A DNA stretch of 64,000 nucleotides. It comes from Arthrobacter psychrolactophilus (GTDB lineage: Bacteria > Actinomycetota > Actinomycetes > Actinomycetales > Micrococcaceae). Shown here one piece after another: positions 8,846 through 18,450 of the stretch (its first letter is position 1; each line of letters opens with the position of its first letter). The position numbers were made by a program, and so were the translations under genes. The stretch is taken from the NCBI RefSeq assembly GCF_003219795.1, contig NZ_QJVC01000012.1, positions 1-64,000 of the forward strand. The letters run 5' to 3'. The notes below the pieces were generated by a model. The model worked only from the letters and a program-made list of their open reading frames with translations, searched no databases and was not told the DNA's origin.

Positions 8846-9469
8846 TTTCGCATCAAGTGAAGCGGCCCCATCGGGCACAGAGGCTACTTCCGGCCCACCT
8901 ACTCCGCCTAGGCCAGTGCCCCAATCCCGCAATCTCTTGACGTAACGAGATGTGGCGGCCCGTTGCGTTCGATGCGCACCTCCCGTTGCGAGTTCCTCCT
9001 AGGAAGCAGACGCGTCGTCCGGCTCAGCCTTAGAAAGTTGAAACTTTTACCCCTGAGATTCACACGAAGTAGCGGCAAATTGGCAATGGTCATCCCGAGT
9101 ACGCTGTGAACGGATCACCAGAAGCGCAGAAGAATGGAACGGGCTGTTGTGCTGCCCACCGGCTGCGTCAAAGCCCAGACCGATCTCTGCAACCTTGTGG
9201 GCAATTGCCACAGAAACCTTAGATCTCTCGAGCGTGCACGACGCGGGACATTCTCTGTCTCCGCGTGAAACCATGCCCCGCCATTACGGGAGAAGGCTCC
9301 AGTCCTCCTGCGGACTGAGCGCGTTCCGGACCGCAGCGTGAGATGAGCGAGCTCAATTCTTCCGCGAGCCCCGGCCGCAATTCACCCACGCATAACGGCT
9401 CGCGGCCCCCGTCTGGGCCGCGAGCCGTTATGCATGGAAGTTGAGCGGCAGGGCAATCGTCCCTGAAGG
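8846..9469. other. Gene-free stretch
   Basis: About 620 bases between the broken LysE gene and the flavin reductase with no convincing coding sequence. It contains a perfect 14-base palindrome, AAAGTTGAAACTTT, at 9034-9047, and near its end the strong hairpin listed at 9391-9432. No transposon ends or RNA genes were recognised. Confidence 0.5.
9391..9432 (-). terminator. Strong intrinsic hairpin after the flavin reductase gene
   Basis: CATAACGGCTCGCGGCCC at 9391-9408 pairs perfectly with 9415-9432 around a six-base loop, an 18-bp stem. It lies about 40 bases past the stop of the minus-strand reductase gene. No T-tract follows, as is common in high-GC actinobacteria. Confidence 0.75.
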
Positions 9470-10072
9470 CTACTTCCTTGAGCTGGGATCCTCGTCTCCG
9501 ATGTGCCCCGGCGCCGTAACGGCAAGCACGCGCTGGACGAAGGCACAGTACTCGTCCATGTAGTGCCGCAGGAAAGTTTCCGTGGCCTCGTTGTTGACCT
9601 CGCCTCCCTCTCCGAAGACCTCGGAGCTGAAAGTGATGTAAGCCTCGGGAGAGTTCAGCTGAGGGGCATCGAGGAAGCTCAGGACACTGCGCATGGATGA
9701 TTGCATGACGGCGGTGCCGATGCCTCCGGGCGAGGCTCCGATGATGCCGGTGGGCTTGCGGGCAAAGGAGTTGGTCCCCCAGGGACGGGATCCCCAGTCG
9801 ATGGCATTCTTCAAGGCGCCGGGAATCGAGCGGTTGTATTCGGGGGTGATGAAGAGAAGGCCGTCCGAAGCCTCGATAGCCTGCTTGAGCTTCTGCCCTG
9901 CGGGCGGGAAGTCACTGTCAAAATCAGAGCTGTACAACGGCAAGTCTCCGATGGAGATTTCGGTGAACTCCAGGTCTGCCGGGGCGAGCCTAATGAGTGC
10001 CTTGGACAGGGTCCGGTTGATGGAATTGCTGGCGAGGCTGCCGACGAAGTAACCGATCTTAATTCCGGTCAT
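9470..10072 (-). CDS. NAD(P)H-dependent FMN reductase family protein
   Basis: A 200-residue flavodoxin-like reductase. The early GSLASNSINRTLSKAL is the FMN-phosphate loop, and LFITPEYNRSIPGALKNAIDW is the diagnostic motif of the NADPH-dependent FMN reductase / quinone and azo reductase family. Such enzymes give two-electron reduction of quinones, azo dyes or flavin. AAGGA precedes the ATG at 10072. It is monocistronic, bounded below by a strong hairpin. The exact acceptor cannot be told from sequence. Confidence 0.85.
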   Translation of the reverse strand: MTGIKIGYFVGSLASNSINRTLSKALIRLAPADLEFTEISIGDLPLYSSDFDSDFPPAGQKLKQAIEASDGLLFITPEYNRSIPGALKNAIDWGSRPWGTNSFARKPTGIIGASPGGIGTAVMQSSMRSVLSFLDAPQLNSPEAYITFSSEVFGEGGEVNNEATETFLRHYMDEYCAFVQRVLAVTAPGHIGDEDPSSRK

Positions 10073-10767
10073 GGTTGATGTCCTTCTCGAAGCCAGACAA
10101 GGAGGACGTCAATCGAGTCATCCCTGCCTGTACATGGATAATGGGTCCCCCTCTCCGCAGTGTAGACCCCGGAACCTTGGCCAGACTAGGGGCATTTGAG
10201 CTGACATTGAAAACAACCACGGATGGCAAAGGCTTGCCACAGGGCCAAGCAAACGACCTTCCAACGCCGGGCCAAGGCGCGCCCGCAGCGTCCTATCGAT
10301 TCGACGCAGCGCCGGCAACCCAGCATGCAGTTTGGCTCGGCGACATACTACTGGGCAGACGTGGAAACATTAATCGTCAGCGCGTTGGAGACCCTCCGAG
10401 ACGAGCTCGAATCGCGATACGCGGCACCACTGGGCCACGTATACCAAGCCCTCATCAGCTTCACGGTCACCGAACAAGCACCACAGGAAAAGCATCGCTC
10501 TTCCTGACACCAGGCCCCGGACACTACTGGGGCCACCGACTGTCAAGCCATGGTTGTCGTGACAGCCCACTTCGGCCCCGGATTCCACACCATGTGGCAC
10601 TCCCAAGTACGAGACCCCTTTCACCCACTCCCGCCACCCGCGGACCAGAGATGCAAAGGTCTGCAACGGCCCAATGTTCTTTTCGAACGAAACCTAGTCA
10701 TGACGTTTGCTGAGCGATGGTGACAGCGGTCAATGACTTGCACGACGCCTGAGAGGGATCGCTGTCC
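10073..10767. other. Mostly gene-free stretch with one doubtful short frame
   Basis: About 700 bases. The only segment with coding-like composition begins at ATG 10324 on the plus strand (MQFGSATYYWADVETLIVSA, then LETLRDELESRYAAPLGHVY). It has no clear ribosome site and no family I recognise. It may be the remnant of a lost gene. Nothing else is supported. Confidence 0.35.
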
Positions 10768-13026
10768 TTATGACTTGTGTGAACCCTCTGGGCCCTCGGG
10801 ATCCTCTGGTTGCGTGGGTATCGTGCCAGTCGTTCGTGGTGGGGGCGTCAGAAACGACGGGTAGTCATTTTCGTCGGAGTATTGCAGGAAGGACAGGTGT
10901 GCCTCGTAGCGATCCAGTACATCGTTGATGACTTGCTGTTGCGTTAGACCCATCAGGTCGTAGCCCTCCGAGCCGGTCTGCGTGAATACCTCCAGGCGGT
11001 AGTAGACATCGATTTCGCGCTGGACGCCGCGGCCGCCGAACATGGGCACCGGGGCCTCAACAGCAGCCACCCGGTAGTGAAACTGCCGGTGACCGGCAAG
11101 GCTGACCACCAAGGTGTGTTCGGTGATGCTGGTTTCGGTGTTGGCAGTGGCCGTGAGCCCTCCTGGGTAGCCCAGCTGCTTAAACTCGCTGGCCACATCC
11201 GTCAGCGCCGGGACAACGACCTTGTCCACGAATTGCGCAACTGACTTCTTAGATGGGTAAGAACGCGCCTGGGCCAGGCGCTGCCGCCACGTCTTTTCGG
11301 GGACATGTCCTCCGGTCGCCGCAAGAGACCGTCGATGCATGATCTGTCCCTCACGCTCGGACCGCTCCATCCGCAAGACCTTCGAGAAGGAAGCCATGAC
11401 CAGATACACGATAACGGTCACCGGCAGCGCAAAGATCAGTGTTGCGTATTCCATGGTCACCACACCGCCAGCCATCAGCATGGCCACCGTGAGCAGAGCC
11501 GTGAGCAACGCCCAGAAAATACGCAACCACTTCGCACCATCCACAGAGGGATCGGGAATTGAGGAAGAGAAGTTAGACATCACCATCGCGCCGGAGTTGG
11601 CGCTGGTGAGGTAGAACAGCAGGCCGGACAGGGTTGCGAGCCCGATCAGGAAGGGGGCTCCCGGGAACATCTCCAGCAGCGCATACCAACCGTGTTCAGG
11701 GTTGTCGACGGCCAATTGGCCGAACTCGGTGTTCCCATCCAGGACCTTGCGAAGGGCACTGTTGCCGAAGATTGAGACGATGAAGAAGTCGCACAGCACC
11801 GGTGCCGTGATGGCCGCAATGACAAACTCGCGCAGGGTGCGTCCGCGGGAGATCCGGGCTAGGAAGAGCCCAACGAAGGGTCCCCATGCCAGCCAAAACG
11901 CCCAGAAGAAGAGGGTCCAGCCCGCCATCCATTGTGCGCCGTCGGCTTCATAGGCGAAGGTCGCCAGGGTACGTTCCGGAAAGGTGACAATGAAGCGGCC
12001 AATATTTTCCACGAGGGCATTGAGCAGGAAGGACGTTTCGCCGGTGATCAGGATGTAGAGCATCATGGCACCGGCGGCCCACAGGTTCAGCTCGGAAATA
12101 ATGCGGATGCCCTTGTCCACTCCCGAGGTGGTTGCCGCCACGGTCATGACGACGGCCACCACCACCAGTGCGATCTGGAGCGCGAGGCCTTCCTGCAAGC
12201 CGAAGATCCAGGCAAATCCCACGTTGAGCAGAACCACGCCGATGCCCATGGAGGTGGCCACACCAAAGACAGTGCCGACCAGGGTGACCACGTCAATCGC
12301 ATCGCCAAGGGCACCACGTACCCGCTTGCCGAGGAGCGGGTAGAGCGCGGCCCGGATGGACAGGGGCATACCCCACCGGTAGGAGAAGTAGCCCATGGCC
12401 ATGCCAAGGAGGGCATAAACCGACCAACCGGCAATGCCGTAGTGGAACATGGTCCAAACAACAGCATCCTGAGCAGCGGCAGCGGATTCAGGCGTGGCTG
12501 CCGGCGGCGCCATGTATTGAGTGATCGGACCGGTGACGGAGTAGAACAGCATATCGATGCCTACCCCCGCAGCGAAGAGCATGGCAACCCAGGTAAAGAG
12601 ATTGTATTGGGGCCGGGAATGGTCCGGTCCGAGCCGAACACTACCCTCCTTGGACAAGGCCACCCACAGGACAAAGACGATCACGAGGGTCATGGTGAGG
12701 ACGTAGTACCAGCCAAGGTTGGTGGCAATCCAGGTGACCACCTTATGCAGGGTGTCCTCGGCGTAAACGGGCATGGTCATGGCCCAGACAGAGAAGGCCA
12801 GGACGATGACGGCAGAGATGATCAGGACGTGCCAGTTGATTCTCGGCCCGGGCTGGACGTCGAGTTCCACCGGACCTTTGACGAGCAGTTCGGTACTGGT
12901 CATTGGCGGACGTTTGTCCTCGTTGGGTCCGCTCTTGCGCGGCTCGGAGACCCCGAAGCGGCTGCGCTCCACCATCTCCGGAGGGATTTCGTTCCTTGCC
13001 TGCTGAGCATCGTCTGGATTGGCCAC
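10768..13026 (-). CDS. BCCT-family betaine/choline/carnitine transporter (BetT-like)
   Basis: A 752-residue secondary transporter for osmoprotectant uptake. It has twelve or so membrane segments and the BCCT core (WTMFHYGIAGWSVYALLGMA, and a WTLFFWAFWLAWGPFVGLFLARISRG region). About 170 residues of soluble C-terminus resemble the regulatory tail of BetT-type choline carriers. The start is the GTG at 13026, preceded by AGGAG seven bases away; the ATG at 13074 has no such site. The protein opens with an unusually long polar N-terminal tail of about 60 residues before the first helix. The choline assignment comes from the tail and is tentative. Confidence 0.85.
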   Translation of the reverse strand: MANPDDAQQARNEIPPEMVERSRFGVSEPRKSGPNEDKRPPMTSTELLVKGPVELDVQPGPRINWHVLIISAVIVLAFSVWAMTMPVYAEDTLHKVVTWIATNLGWYYVLTMTLVIVFVLWVALSKEGSVRLGPDHSRPQYNLFTWVAMLFAAGVGIDMLFYSVTGPITQYMAPPAATPESAAAAQDAVVWTMFHYGIAGWSVYALLGMAMGYFSYRWGMPLSIRAALYPLLGKRVRGALGDAIDVVTLVGTVFGVATSMGIGVVLLNVGFAWIFGLQEGLALQIALVVVAVVMTVAATTSGVDKGIRIISELNLWAAGAMMLYILITGETSFLLNALVENIGRFIVTFPERTLATFAYEADGAQWMAGWTLFFWAFWLAWGPFVGLFLARISRGRTLREFVIAAITAPVLCDFFIVSIFGNSALRKVLDGNTEFGQLAVDNPEHGWYALLEMFPGAPFLIGLATLSGLLFYLTSANSGAMVMSNFSSSIPDPSVDGAKWLRIFWALLTALLTVAMLMAGGVVTMEYATLIFALPVTVIVYLVMASFSKVLRMERSEREGQIMHRRSLAATGGHVPEKTWRQRLAQARSYPSKKSVAQFVDKVVVPALTDVASEFKQLGYPGGLTATANTETSITEHTLVVSLAGHRQFHYRVAAVEAPVPMFGGRGVQREIDVYYRLEVFTQTGSEGYDLMGLTQQQVINDVLDRYEAHLSFLQYSDENDYPSFLTPPPRTTGTIPTQPEDPEGPEGSHKS

Positions 13027-13239
13027 TGACTTCTCCTTTGTGCTGTCGGGCCATGGCCGCCGGCCATGGGACACTCCAACGTCACGTGCCCGTGGCGCTG
13101 AGGAGCCTACAATTCCCCATGGTAGTCACTCGGACGCCCCGTGGTTGCTAACCACCGCAGCGTGAAGACGCTTTCCTGCTTAGCCGGTAGCCTTGCTGGG
13201 AGTACCAGCCCGCGGCTCCACAGCGAACGAAAGCAGACC

Positions 13240-14676
13240 ATGGCCCACTTCGACCTCGTCATCATCGGCACCGGTTCCGGCAATTCCATCCCGGGTCCGG
13301 AATTCGAGCACCTCACCATTGCCATCGTGGAGGACGGCCTGTTCGGCGGCACCTGCCTGAACGTCGGCTGCATCCCCACGAAGATGTTCGTCCACCCGGC
13401 GGAACTGGCCGACGCTGCCCGGCACGGCAAGGCCTTGGGCATCGACGCGCAACTGAACGCCGTGGACTGGCCCGGCATCCGCGACCGAATCTTTGGCCGC
13501 ATCGACGCCATTGAAGCCGGTGGGCGCCAATACCGTGAGGGCCCCGAGTGCCCCAACATCACGGTGTTTGCCGGGCGCGGCCGGTTCATCGAACACAAGA
13601 CCCTGCACATTGACCTGCACGACGGCGGCACCTCCCAGGTGACCGCGGATCGTTTTGTATTGGCGGCAGGTTCTCATGTTGTGGTCCCCAACATTCCCGG
13701 CCTCGCAGCCGGTACCGACGCAGCTGGCACGGCGGAGGCTGGCACCGCCACTTTCCACACCTCGGACACGATCATGCGGTTGGATAAGCTGCCGGCCAGC
13801 ATCGCCATTTTAGGTGGCGGCTACATCGCCGCGGAATTCGCGCATGTATTCTCATCCTTTGGTGTGCAGGTCACCCAGATCGCCCGAGGCAAACGGCTGC
13901 TCAAGTCCCAGGACGCAGACGTCTCCGCCCAATACACCAAGGAGGCCGCGGCGCGTTACACAGTGTTGCTCGAGACTCAGGTGAGCGGCGTGGCGAACAC
14001 GGCGGACGGCGTCGAACTTCAACTCAACGGCCAGGACGGGACGCAAACACTACGTGCCGAGGTGCTGTTGATCGCCACGGGACGCAAGCCCAATGGGGCT
14101 AATCTGGCCGTCGAGGCGACCGGTGTTGCCCTGGACGATCACGGCCGCGTGGTGGTGGATGAGTTTCAGCAGACAGGCGTTGCAGGAATTTACGCGCTGG
14201 GAGACATTTCCTCGCATTACCAGCTCAAGCATGTGGCGAACCATGAGGCCAAGGTGGTCAAACACAATCTGGCACACCCGGACTCGCCCATCAGCTCCGA
14301 TCATCGTTTTGTGCCGGCCGCTGTGTTCACCGATCCGCAGATCGCCTCCGTTGGCATCACGGAGGCCCACGCCATCAAGGCCGGCATCCCTCACGCGGTA
14401 AAGATCCAAAACTATGGCGACATTGCCGCCGGTTGGGCGCGCGAGGACAGCGGCCATTTCCTGAAGGTGCTGGCCGATCCTGCCACGGGCCTATTACTGG
14501 GGGCACATGCGATTGGCCCGGAAGCGGCTACCGTTATCCAGCCGCTGATCCAGGCCATGCACTTTGGCCAAACGGCCCACGACGTCGCCACGAAGCAGTA
14601 CTGGATCCACCCGGCGCTCTCGGAACTGGTCGAGAACGCGCTGCTTGGTTTGCCGACACCGCAGCCAACTCACTGA
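13240..14676 (+). CDS. mtr: Mycothione reductase
   Basis: A 478-residue FAD-dependent disulfide reductase that keeps mycothiol reduced with NADPH, a defining redox system of actinobacteria. FDLVIIGTGSGNS binds FAD, and GGTCLNVGCIPTKM holds the redox pair Cys39 and Cys44. AILGGGYIAAEFAHVFSSFG is the NADPH Rossmann loop, and IYALGDIS and WIHPALSELVENAL (His-Glu base dyad) complete the family plan. Spacing and length match mycothione rather than glutathione reductase. The ATG at 13240 is chosen so that the FAD loop lies at the N-terminus; longer in-frame starts have no family support. Confidence 0.93.
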   Translation: MAHFDLVIIGTGSGNSIPGPEFEHLTIAIVEDGLFGGTCLNVGCIPTKMFVHPAELADAARHGKALGIDAQLNAVDWPGIRDRIFGRIDAIEAGGRQYREGPECPNITVFAGRGRFIEHKTLHIDLHDGGTSQVTADRFVLAAGSHVVVPNIPGLAAGTDAAGTAEAGTATFHTSDTIMRLDKLPASIAILGGGYIAAEFAHVFSSFGVQVTQIARGKRLLKSQDADVSAQYTKEAAARYTVLLETQVSGVANTADGVELQLNGQDGTQTLRAEVLLIATGRKPNGANLAVEATGVALDDHGRVVVDEFQQTGVAGIYALGDISSHYQLKHVANHEAKVVKHNLAHPDSPISSDHRFVPAAVFTDPQIASVGITEAHAIKAGIPHAVKIQNYGDIAAGWAREDSGHFLKVLADPATGLLLGAHAIGPEAATVIQPLIQAMHFGQTAHDVATKQYWIHPALSELVENALLGLPTPQPTH

Positions 14677-14682
14677 CTGATT

Positions 14683-14717
14683 GCTGGTGGCCGGGCGCCG
14701 CTGATATGCCGGCCAGC
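14683..14717 (+). terminator. Hairpin after mtr
   Basis: GCTGG-T-GGCCGG and CCGGCCAGC pair with one bulge, starting a few bases after the mtr stop. A GC-rich terminator without a T-tract is plausible. Confidence 0.45.
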
Positions 14718-14794
14718 CGAACCTTGCCCGCGATACTTCCGCGCACCATGAAGAAGTTGTTTGCCGATTTCGCACGTTCTGCCCGGTTGTGGCA

Positions 14795-15364
14795 TCACGC
14801 CGTTGCTATTCTGGGCCGGTATTGCATGGCGATGACTCCAGAACGGAAGTCGCGCCGCTCCACGAGCTCGAGTTGGATTCGTTCGCGGAGGCCCGCGAGC
14901 AATGTTGGCCCGTGTCCGGCAAGGACGGGCTGCACGAGGAACTCGTACACATCGATCAAGCCCAGCTCGGCCAATGCGAGGGGAAGCGTGACGCCGCCGA
15001 CCCACAGGCTTTTGCCGGGCTGCTGCTTGAGGCGCTGGACTGCTTCTCCCAGGTCGCCACGTATCAGCTCGGCATTCCAATCGAGGTCACTCAATGTGCT
15101 CGATACGACGTACTTCTTGACCCGGTCGATGGCTTCAGCGAAGGGAATCTCCCACTCTTCCATCCAGTCTGGCCAGGTCCCGGTGGCGGGCTTCCGCCAT
15201 GCCGATTCCATCATCTGGTAAGTCACTCGACCAAAGAGGATGGCATCGGCTCGCTCCATCTCCGTGGTCCAGTAACGCATCGACTCCTCGTCCGGCGGGA
15301 GCCCTGCCTCGTGATGGCAGCAGCCGTCAAGCGTGACGTTGATCGAGTAGCGAAGTTCCCTCAT
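14795..15364 (-). CDS. Dihydrofolate reductase-family protein (RibD C-terminal domain type)
   Basis: A 189-residue protein of the RibD C-terminal/DHFR-like reductase fold. It opens MRELRYSINVTLDGCCHHEAG and has DAILFGRVTYQMMESAW and LWVGGVTLPLALAELGLIDV, all typical of small stand-alone YyaP-type members. Their substrates are mostly unknown and they are not the folate-cycle enzyme. It is divergent from the DGPF-domain gene at 15579. Confidence 0.8.
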   Translation of the reverse strand: MRELRYSINVTLDGCCHHEAGLPPDEESMRYWTTEMERADAILFGRVTYQMMESAWRKPATGTWPDWMEEWEIPFAEAIDRVKKYVVSSTLSDLDWNAELIRGDLGEAVQRLKQQPGKSLWVGGVTLPLALAELGLIDVYEFLVQPVLAGHGPTLLAGLRERIQLELVERRDFRSGVIAMQYRPRIATA

Positions 15365-15578
15365 CTGGTTGCACTCCCTAGATGCGCAGCAGCGATATCC
15401 CCGGATCCTCTCCAGACTACTGTCGGAGTCCTGCTGACGCTAGAGAAATATCGCATCAGCTCCCGGCAGCGAGACGAGCCGCGGCGAGATCAAGTCTGGC
15501 GAGGGAACGCGTCCTCCCGTAATGTCGAATTCACGCAAGCTCGTCTTACCTCTGCACCCGCGATAGCTAGGAGAACCG

Positions 15579-15911
15579 ATGCAATACCTGATGTTTGTTG
15601 CCACCGATCCCGAAGGCGAGCCCTATTCAGCCGAGGAAGACAAGATCGAGGATTGGTGGAACGACGTCGAATCGCGCGGCATCTGGAAAGACGGCAACCG
15701 CCTTCGCCCGGCTGAAGAGGCCACAACGGTGCGCGTACGCAACGGCTCGACGCTGGTCGCCGGTGGCCCGTTCACGGAATCGAAGGACCGGATCGTCGGC
15801 TACGACGTACTCGAATGCGCCGACCTCGACGAGGCCATCGAGGTCGCCTCGAAGCATCCCATGGCCCGATTCGGCCAGATCGAGCTACGCCCGGTCTGGC
15901 CCCTAGGCTGA
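15579..15911 (+). CDS. YCII-related / DGPF-domain protein
   Basis: A 110-residue protein with the family pattern MQYLMFVATDPEG, LVAGGPFTESKDRIVGYDVL, and ASKHPMARFGQIELRPVW. YCII-like proteins have a dimeric ferredoxin-like fold and often sit next to sigma factors or small reductases; most have no known activity. Near-consensus TAGGAG lies before the ATG. The usual DGPF is GGPF here. No partner sigma factor is present. Confidence 0.8.
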   Translation: MQYLMFVATDPEGEPYSAEEDKIEDWWNDVESRGIWKDGNRLRPAEEATTVRVRNGSTLVAGGPFTESKDRIVGYDVLECADLDEAIEVASKHPMARFGQIELRPVWPLG

Positions 15912-15943
15912 GGGGCAGCCGGACGCCGGATCAGTCCAGACCG

Positions 15944-16852
15944 TTACTGGCCGGGGATCGGGAAGAATACCCGAGGATCCTGCAAGAGCGCCGGGTAGTC
16001 GAAGTCCGTGCGGTCAATGATTTCCTGGAGCTCGAAGTTGCGACCAAAGCGGCCGTCCTCGAGTGTGATCGGGCGGCCTTGGAGCTTGCCCAAGGCAAAC
16101 TTGGCCCCATCTTCCAAGGGGATCAGCACGGTGGTGTTACCGGGGACGGTTCTGAAGGCCTCGTCCTGAAGCTTGCGATTGCGCGTCGGCTTCTTCGTCA
16201 GCTGCTTGGGTGCCTTCTTGGCGTTCTTCTCCCCCACTCGACGTGACTTCTCCTCACCCGAGGTGAGGTCGTCGCCGTCGTGCTCGTCGTGAGTGGGCTT
16301 AGCTTTACCCCAGGCCGGCATGCCAACCTTGTCGATCTTTTCGGCGGCAACGTCACCCAGCGGGGCACGCAGGACCCATACGAAATCATCATAGGGATCC
16401 TCGGGCAGGATGTCCCGCAGCGGCTCGGGCCAGATCAATTCCAGATCCGTGGGGGTGTCGGCAAACACCGCGTCATAGAAGCGCGAGTCCTTTTGAAGCA
16501 GCTTGGAACGGTGGCTCGAATGAAAATCGGGCTCGCCCAGCCATGGAGGCATGGGAATCTTGCCTGCATAGTCGGGGTGAGCGGCCTGCGGGGCAAATTC
16601 CTTGATGCTCTCGCGGAGGTTGTCCGGGTGGCCGCGGGAGATCCACTCATCCGCCATGGCCAGGGCGTATTTGGTGAGCGCCGGAACATGTCCCATCCAC
16701 ATACGAACAGCGGGATGTGACTGCCGACCGTATCCGGGAATCACCAGCGTACGGAGAATTTGCAGCGCTTCAACGCGTTGCTTTCCAAGTCTTGAGGTGT
16801 CCAGAGCGGCGGCACTCTGCTGAAAATCGGGGTACGGGAGAAAAGTCTGCAT
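15944..16852 (-). CDS. MSMEG_6728-family protein (putative pyrimidine-dimer glycosylase-like)
   Basis: A 302-residue protein. The first 180 residues carry the family pattern LPYPDFQQSAAALDTSRLGKQ, VEALQILRTL, SHPAVRMWMGH, and YDDFVWVLRAPL. Members are annotated by similarity to phage T4-like pyrimidine-dimer DNA glycosylases, with little experimental support. Residues about 215-245 are a lysine-rich linker, and the last 90 residues form a separate block ending DYPALLQDPRVFF. The start MQTFLPYPDF fits the family N-terminus exactly. Confidence 0.7.
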   Translation of the reverse strand: MQTFLPYPDFQQSAAALDTSRLGKQRVEALQILRTLVIPGYGRQSHPAVRMWMGHVPALTKYALAMADEWISRGHPDNLRESIKEFAPQAAHPDYAGKIPMPPWLGEPDFHSSHRSKLLQKDSRFYDAVFADTPTDLELIWPEPLRDILPEDPYDDFVWVLRAPLGDVAAEKIDKVGMPAWGKAKPTHDEHDGDDLTSGEEKSRRVGEKNAKKAPKQLTKKPTRNRKLQDEAFRTVPGNTTVLIPLEDGAKFALGKLQGRPITLEDGRFGRNFELQEIIDRTDFDYPALLQDPRVFFPIPGQ

Positions 16853-16997
16853 ACCTTCAGTCTGACGGCATACGCGCCACGTACCAATTGCAATGCCCCT
16901 TTAGCGGCGGAGAGATCCCCCACAGTCACGCGGAATCATTCCAATGCGGCGGCTCGCGGCGGGGCCGAAACTGGCGGAAGCGGCCTTCCGTTCAGCG

Positions 16998-17543
16998 TCA
17001 CGGTTCCAGGCGAGTCATGAGCCGGAGGAGCGCAGCTTCTCGCATCTTGGGGGTGTAGGCCTTGAGTAACGGCAGCATGAGAAGGTACTGCTCGGATCGG
17101 CCGAGCGCCTCGAAGGCTGTTCGGGAACGAGCATCATTTGCTAGCGCTGCTGTCAGTTCTTCAGTCACCCTCGCTGTGCGCTGTGGTTCGTAGGCGGCGT
17201 CCCAGCGGCCGTCCGCCTTGGCGTCCTCGATCTCCGCCCATCCTGCCGGGCGCATGCGTCCCGCCGCGATCAAGGCTTCGGCACGCTCCACGTTGACCTT
17301 GGACCAAGAACTTTTGGGTCTGCGACGGGAGTATCGCTGAATGAACGACACCGCGTCGTAGCTCTTGCGCTGACCATCGATCCAGCCAAAGCACAGCGCT
17401 AGCTCGCCGGTTTCGGCGATCGTCGGAAGGTGCATCTCCGCATGACTTTTGCCAATGCGCACCCATGCCTCGGCCTGCTGGTCATGGTGATCAGTCAGCC
17501 AGTCGGCCCATCCCGCCGCATCCGTGAATTCAAGGATCTCCAT
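16998..17543 (-). CDS. YdeI/OmpD-associated family protein
   Basis: A 181-residue cytosolic protein with the family pattern WVRIGKSHAEMHL, ALCFGWIDGQRKSYD, FIQRYSRRRPKSSWSKVNVERAEALIAAGRM and a C-terminal YTPKMREAALLRL. The biochemical role is not settled; relatives have been linked to stress or antimicrobial-peptide tolerance. Its ATG directly abuts the stop of the upstream VOC gene, so they are co-transcribed and probably translationally coupled. Confidence 0.8.
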   Translation of the reverse strand: MEILEFTDAAGWADWLTDHHDQQAEAWVRIGKSHAEMHLPTIAETGELALCFGWIDGQRKSYDAVSFIQRYSRRRPKSSWSKVNVERAEALIAAGRMRPAGWAEIEDAKADGRWDAAYEPQRTARVTEELTAALANDARSRTAFEALGRSEQYLLMLPLLKAYTPKMREAALLRLMTRLEP

Positions 17544-17984
17544 TTAGGCGTCCTTCAAAGAAGCCAATACCGCGAGATAGTGCGGGTTGCTCATGACGCC
17601 GAGGACGTTGCCGAACGGATCGACGACGGATGCCGTGACGAATCCTGAGTCGCCGCGCGCGGTGATGGGCTGGTGCTCGGCGGCACCCCTGGCGAGCAGA
17701 CGTTCCACGGTGCCAGCGAGATCGTCGACATGCCAATACATGATGGCCCCGCTCGGCTCACCGGCCACCGAATTCGCGGCAGCTGGGGCGGGCCGGTAAC
17801 GGCTGTCGATGATGCCTAATTCGTGAAGGTAATCACCAATGCGGAACTCAACGTACGTCGGGCTCCCGTCCGGCCCCGACCTCTCGAAATACGGCTCAAT
17901 GCCTAGAAATTCGCTGTACCAGGCAGCCGCGGCCGCGACATCGTCTGCCCAAAAGTTGAGGGTACTTAGTCCTCGCAGGCTCAT
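17544..17984 (-). CDS. VOC-family (glyoxalase/bleomycin-resistance-like) protein
   Basis: A 146-residue single-domain vicinal-oxygen-chelate protein. It shows TLNFWADDVAAAAAWYSEFL, an EFRIGDYLHELGII strand, IMYWHVDDLAGTVERLLARG and DPFGNVLGVMSNPH. The two beta-alpha-beta repeats with His and Glu positions are present. Function could be drug binding or small-molecule isomerisation. The ATG at 17984 is preceded by GAAGGA. It forms an operon with the YdeI-like gene downstream, and perhaps with the lipoprotein upstream (37-base gap). Confidence 0.8.
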   Translation of the reverse strand: MSLRGLSTLNFWADDVAAAAAWYSEFLGIEPYFERSGPDGSPTYVEFRIGDYLHELGIIDSRYRPAPAAANSVAGEPSGAIMYWHVDDLAGTVERLLARGAAEHQPITARGDSGFVTASVVDPFGNVLGVMSNPHYLAVLASLKDA

Positions 17985-18021
17985 GATGGTTCCTTCGATT
18001 TCAGCTACGACGGCCGGAGCC

Positions 18022-18450
18022 TTACTTCTCGCCGATGAGGATATTGTCGGAGATCTGGGTCCAGCCCGATTCGATGGCGCCGGTGTCGGAATCATCGCCC
18101 TGCAGGATCGTTGAAAATGCTCCACTAAGTCCCGACACCCTGACAATTTCGCCACTGCTTCGGGTATCACCACAGCCCAGATGCCATGAGGAGGCTTCGC
18201 CGGGCGGGACGACAGCCACGCAGGTGGTCCTAGCGTCCTCGCTCTGCAGCCCGAAGTACCGCACGTCGTCGTGTGTGACGAGTAGACGCGAGCTATCCCT
18301 CTTGATGAAATCTTGAAGCGTAATGAAGGCTGGCAGCACATCCTCTGAGTTCGCGGCGCGATCCAATGAAGTCAGCCCTGTCTGCCCGGAGCAGCCGCTC
18401 AGAAGCAGCGCGGTGATTCCAACGGCCATGACCAGCGGCAACTTCTTCAT
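18022..18450 (-). CDS. Predicted secreted lipoprotein of unknown function
   Basis: A 142-residue protein with a short basic N-terminus (MKKLPL), a hydrophobic core and the lipobox LLSGC, so it should be lipidated at Cys20 and anchored outside the membrane. The mature part has a second cysteine pair (TTCVAVV, LGCGD) that could form a disulfide. No domain was recognised. It lies upstream of the VOC and YdeI-like genes on the same strand. Confidence 0.7.
   Translation of the reverse strand: MKKLPLVMAVGITALLLSGCSGQTGLTSLDRAANSEDVLPAFITLQDFIKRDSSRLLVTHDDVRYFGLQSEDARTTCVAVVPPGEASSWHLGCGDTRSSGEIVRVSGLSGAFSTILQGDDSDTGAIESGWTQISDNILIGEK

Noticed and set aside
11932-13029. A 365-codon open frame on the plus strand opposite the BCCT transporter gene
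   Set aside because: It is the antisense shadow of a well-supported transporter gene; composition is rich in His and Gly and no domain is visible.
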